Shown here piece by piece: positions 43,391-46,000 of a DNA stretch of 46,000 nucleotides. The stretch's first letter is position 1; each line of letters opens with the position of its first letter. The notes under the pieces were generated by a model. The model was not told where the DNA came from and did no database searches. It saw nothing but the letters and a program-made list of their open reading frames with translations. Both the position numbers and the translations under genes were made by a program. The stretch comes from Owenia fusiformis. Lineage: Eukaryota > Annelida > Polychaeta > Sabellida > Oweniidae. The DNA is taken from contig CAIIXF020000035.1 in assembly GCA_903813345.2 (NCBI GenBank), forward strand, positions 1-46,000. Direction: 5' to 3'.

Positions 43391-44676
43391 CAGTAAAATC
43401 TGTCCGATGGAACATCTTTCTTTGGAACGCCTGTCAACAAGGAACAGTTTTCTAAAGAGCCAAATATTTTTCCATTGACTTACGTGTTAACGGAAGATCA
43501 CTGTATGGAACACATGTCAACTGGGAACAAGGAACCCTGTTTTAGGGTTAATTTTCAAAATTTACCTGTTCACAAGGAACAGAGAAAGGAGTGGTATGGA
43601 GATATGGAGAACTTTTTGAACACACGTTTCTCTTAAACCAAAAAATCTAAAAATTTAACACATCGTCAATTTAATGGTCATCTTTTGAGTGGTAACAATA
43701 TAATTTGAAAAATATATAATATATACTTTCATCTATATTGTTTAAGAAAACACATTTTGTTCTTGGTATCATGTTTTCAGAGTGAAATGAAACATCTTTC
43801 CGAACCTCATTGGAACAAAATATTTTGAATACTTTTTTTTAAAAGCAACCAAAAATTCCTTTGTATAACTAGGCCTATAAACTAAAAATACAAAAGAAAA
43901 TGTTAACAAAAAGAGTTAAATTAAATATTTCTAAATAATTTTCGCATTAAATTGTTGTCAGTCAGTCAACATTACATAAAATACCGTGTTTTTACAGGAT
44001 GTTTTCAATGATTGGTTCAAGAGAAAAACATTGTTGAATTCAGATCTCCATATCGATACCACTCCTTTAATTACACTGTACATTCCATTGTTTTTTAGAG
44101 GTGTGAATGACTTATGACAATATCTGATATTGAGGATCTAGTATTTATTTGAATGAGATTAGGATAAGCCAATTGTCAACACGATGGAACATCTCACCCA
44201 CTGTTAATTACCCTGATATGATAATCTGTTTTATATTAATTGCCATGACGCTAATGCACACTTTCAACAAAGCTGAACTTTACCTGACCAGTTGAGATAT
44301 CTAAGGATTGACAATTAGAAATAATAGAAATGTATTTATGTATTGTTGAGCAAAATCTTTTTTCATTTTCAATGACTCAAACTTGTAGAATATAAATGCT
44401 ATGAAATGGTGCTGATGAAACGTGAATTTCAGTTTTTAGCAACATCTTTCTCTACATCACATCAATACCTCATCATCTAGATATCAACAGATGCCGTATC
44501 TTATTGTTTTAGTAATCACATGTACAGAATAAAGAATAAACTGCTCATTATAATTATGCTTATTCAGCAATTTCTTGAGTTGGTCCAGCGTATGGACCCT
44601 CTCTATATGGAACACCTGTCAACACGGAACAGTTTTGTCCAATCCAGAAAGCGATCCTTGTTCACAGGTTTTACTG
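43391..44676 (+). mobile_element. Pogo/Tigger-like non-autonomous element, about 1.29 kb
   Basis: The left end is TA followed by CAGTAAAATCTGTCCGATGG; the right end is CCTTGTTCACAGGTTTTACTG. Each end is followed inward by a GGAACRCCTGTCAACA and GGAACAGTTTT block (43425-43452 and 44610-44637). The two ends are inverted repeats in their outer 10-15 bp. Internal copies of ACCACTCCTTT and CTCCATATC blocks are also inverted. The arm boundary at 43716 cuts through it, so only the first 326 bp appear in the left arm. Confidence 0.65.
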
Positions 44677-46000
44677 TGTAAGTAAAATATATTTTGCAAG
44701 TCATTTCACTTCAGACAACATTACAGTTTGATTTTTAATATATTTTGAACTAGTAATTATATTTTGGTCGCCCAATTTTTTCATCTTTGAAACACCCGGG
44801 TTAAAAGTCTGTCTAAATGTTTGATTGACCACCCGTTGAATTAAACCATGTTCTCCAAGTGTTACTATATGGAACAAACAGGGTGTGCCAAAAAATCGTG
44901 CAACTTTTTAAGCTAGAAAAAAAGTTGCATTAGGTATTGATATAAAAATTTATTTACAGAAATTTAAGGAAAGCCATATTTTACCATTAAAATACAGTAC
45001 TTAAGCTCGTACTGACTTCAATTTTTGATTTTTTTCTTCAGATCTCAATGGTAAATTGTTCATGTGTCAAAGATTTACCATTTTCCCACAAAATGTGACT
45101 TTCTATGATTTTATGTGATCAACTAGTTCACAAAAAGTTGTAAAAAGAAATGAAGGACCCGCGGTTCTGTGCTCATACAGTTTGGAACCTTCAGAGGAAT
45201 GTATATCCTGACTTTCAAACAAAAATATTGATTTGGATTTGTAGTCTCGAACTTTGAGAAACTTAGATGGCACAGTTGTGTGACCTAGTTTGATGACATT
45301 TGACCTTGAAAATTTTACTTATTCAGAGCTCAGTAAGGTATTTTGTGATTAAGCTGACCAAAATTCACATCCAAAAATCAATTTGAAAAATAAACTTTTT
45401 TGACCTTTCGAAGGTCACTGAAGGTCAAGTAAAGGTCAAATCCTAAAATTAATGTCAGATTTTAACTCCTGGCAACTTGTAGATGATTTTCCCAAAAATT
45501 GGTCAAATTGAAAATAACTTATTTTTACTGTTTTTTTGATGTCAAGTATCTCAAAAAGGGTAAACATTTGATGCTGTCGACATATATTGAGCAATGTGTA
45601 GGGAATGCTTAAATCTAGTAATGATGTAATTCATTGCAAGAAATGATCAAGTATAAGGCAAACTTTGAGAAACTTGTCAATCACAAAATCTGCCATTGAC
45701 TTTATACATGAGAACGTTTCCTGAAAATGTCCTACTTTTTGTCAAATGTTATTGAGTAAACACCAAAAGTTGTAATTCAGAAGACTTAAGTTGCATATAC
45801 AGCATTTACTACAAGTTATTTGAAAGTTCTCCTTCAACAAAGTGTCTAGTATTTACAGAAAATTTGACTTTTTAACGTCAAAATCAATTTCTCGGAAACC
45901 GGGCGAACTTGAGAAATGGCGATGATATGTCAAATAGGCATTATGGACATGCATAAAATGAATGTGGATATGACTCAATCCGAAGAGCAGTCTTAATTTG
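44677..46000. other. Repeat-rich right flank
   Basis: Contains a mariner-type terminus CAGGGTGTGCCAAAAAATCG at about 44879, the second copy of the 22.75-kb dispersed repeat, and several AAGGTCA-rich stretches (45409-45440) typical of decayed interspersed elements. No gene is seen. Confidence 0.5.
45154..45268. repeat. Dispersed repeat, copy 2 (first copy 22749-22865)
   Basis: Matches copy 1 from AGGACCC-CGGT-CTGTGCTCA to AACTTTGAGAAACTTAGAT, then diverges. The orientation is the same as copy 1. It shares no CGGA run at its left end, unlike copy 1. Confidence 0.8.

Larger units (their letters stand above)
37026..43716. repeat. Right arm of the 6,691-bp inverted duplication
   Basis: Exact mirror of 6713-13403. 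The inner edge falls in what was KY intron 1. The outer edge falls inside a pogo-like element that is complete on this side only. Confidence 0.95.

Overview
This window is nuclear DNA from an animal. It is AT-rich, its genes are split by GT-AG introns, and non-autonomous transposons, fold-back elements and satellites fill the introns and intergenic space. The gene content (KY-type transglutaminase-like protein, intronless GT10 fucosyltransferase, mitochondrial ECI1, a DUF7869-like gene) and the repeat style suggest a marine invertebrate, perhaps a mollusc or other lophotrochozoan. The exact group cannot be fixed from sequence alone.

Layout. 1-5057: a possible minus-strand exon, then the 3' part of a plus-strand DUF7869-type gene ending in tandemly duplicated mini-exons. 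5255-6480: a Harbinger-like MITE, a decayed copy of an ORF found in the big repeat, and a satellite built on the palindrome CATAGAATATTCTATG. 6713-13403 and 37026-43716: the two arms of a 6,691-bp inverted duplication. Every paired position I compared sums to 50429, and I saw no mismatch or indel. The 23.6-kb spacer holds KY exon 1, hairpin elements (15.0-17.3 kb), a SINE nested in a fold-back element, the fucosyltransferase (20693-21979), a 161-bp satellite, a piggyBac-like MITE, and a complete seven-exon ECI1 gene (34554 to 26999, minus strand) whose introns host at least three DNA transposon remnants. 43391-46000: a pogo-like element and repeat-rich DNA.

The most notable gene is the one in the inverted repeat. 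On the left arm eight exons join in frame to 1,238 residues: a transglutaminase-like domain with apparently lost catalytic Cys and His, four KY-type beta-sandwich repeats, an acidic coiled coil, a region resembling the dynein heavy-chain stalk and microtubule-binding domain, and a basic Ser/Lys-rich tail. The right copy starts inside intron 1 and lacks exon 1. Exon 1 survives only on the left and the intact pogo element only on the right. This is the pattern expected if a staggered-break inversion flipped the 23.6-kb spacer and duplicated the break region; an assembly artefact is the main alternative.

The genes do not form one pathway. ECI1 belongs to mitochondrial beta-oxidation, the fucosyltransferase to Golgi glycan synthesis, and the KY/dynein-stalk protein is probably cytoskeletal. 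All assignments come from reading the sequence and from memory of families; no search was run.
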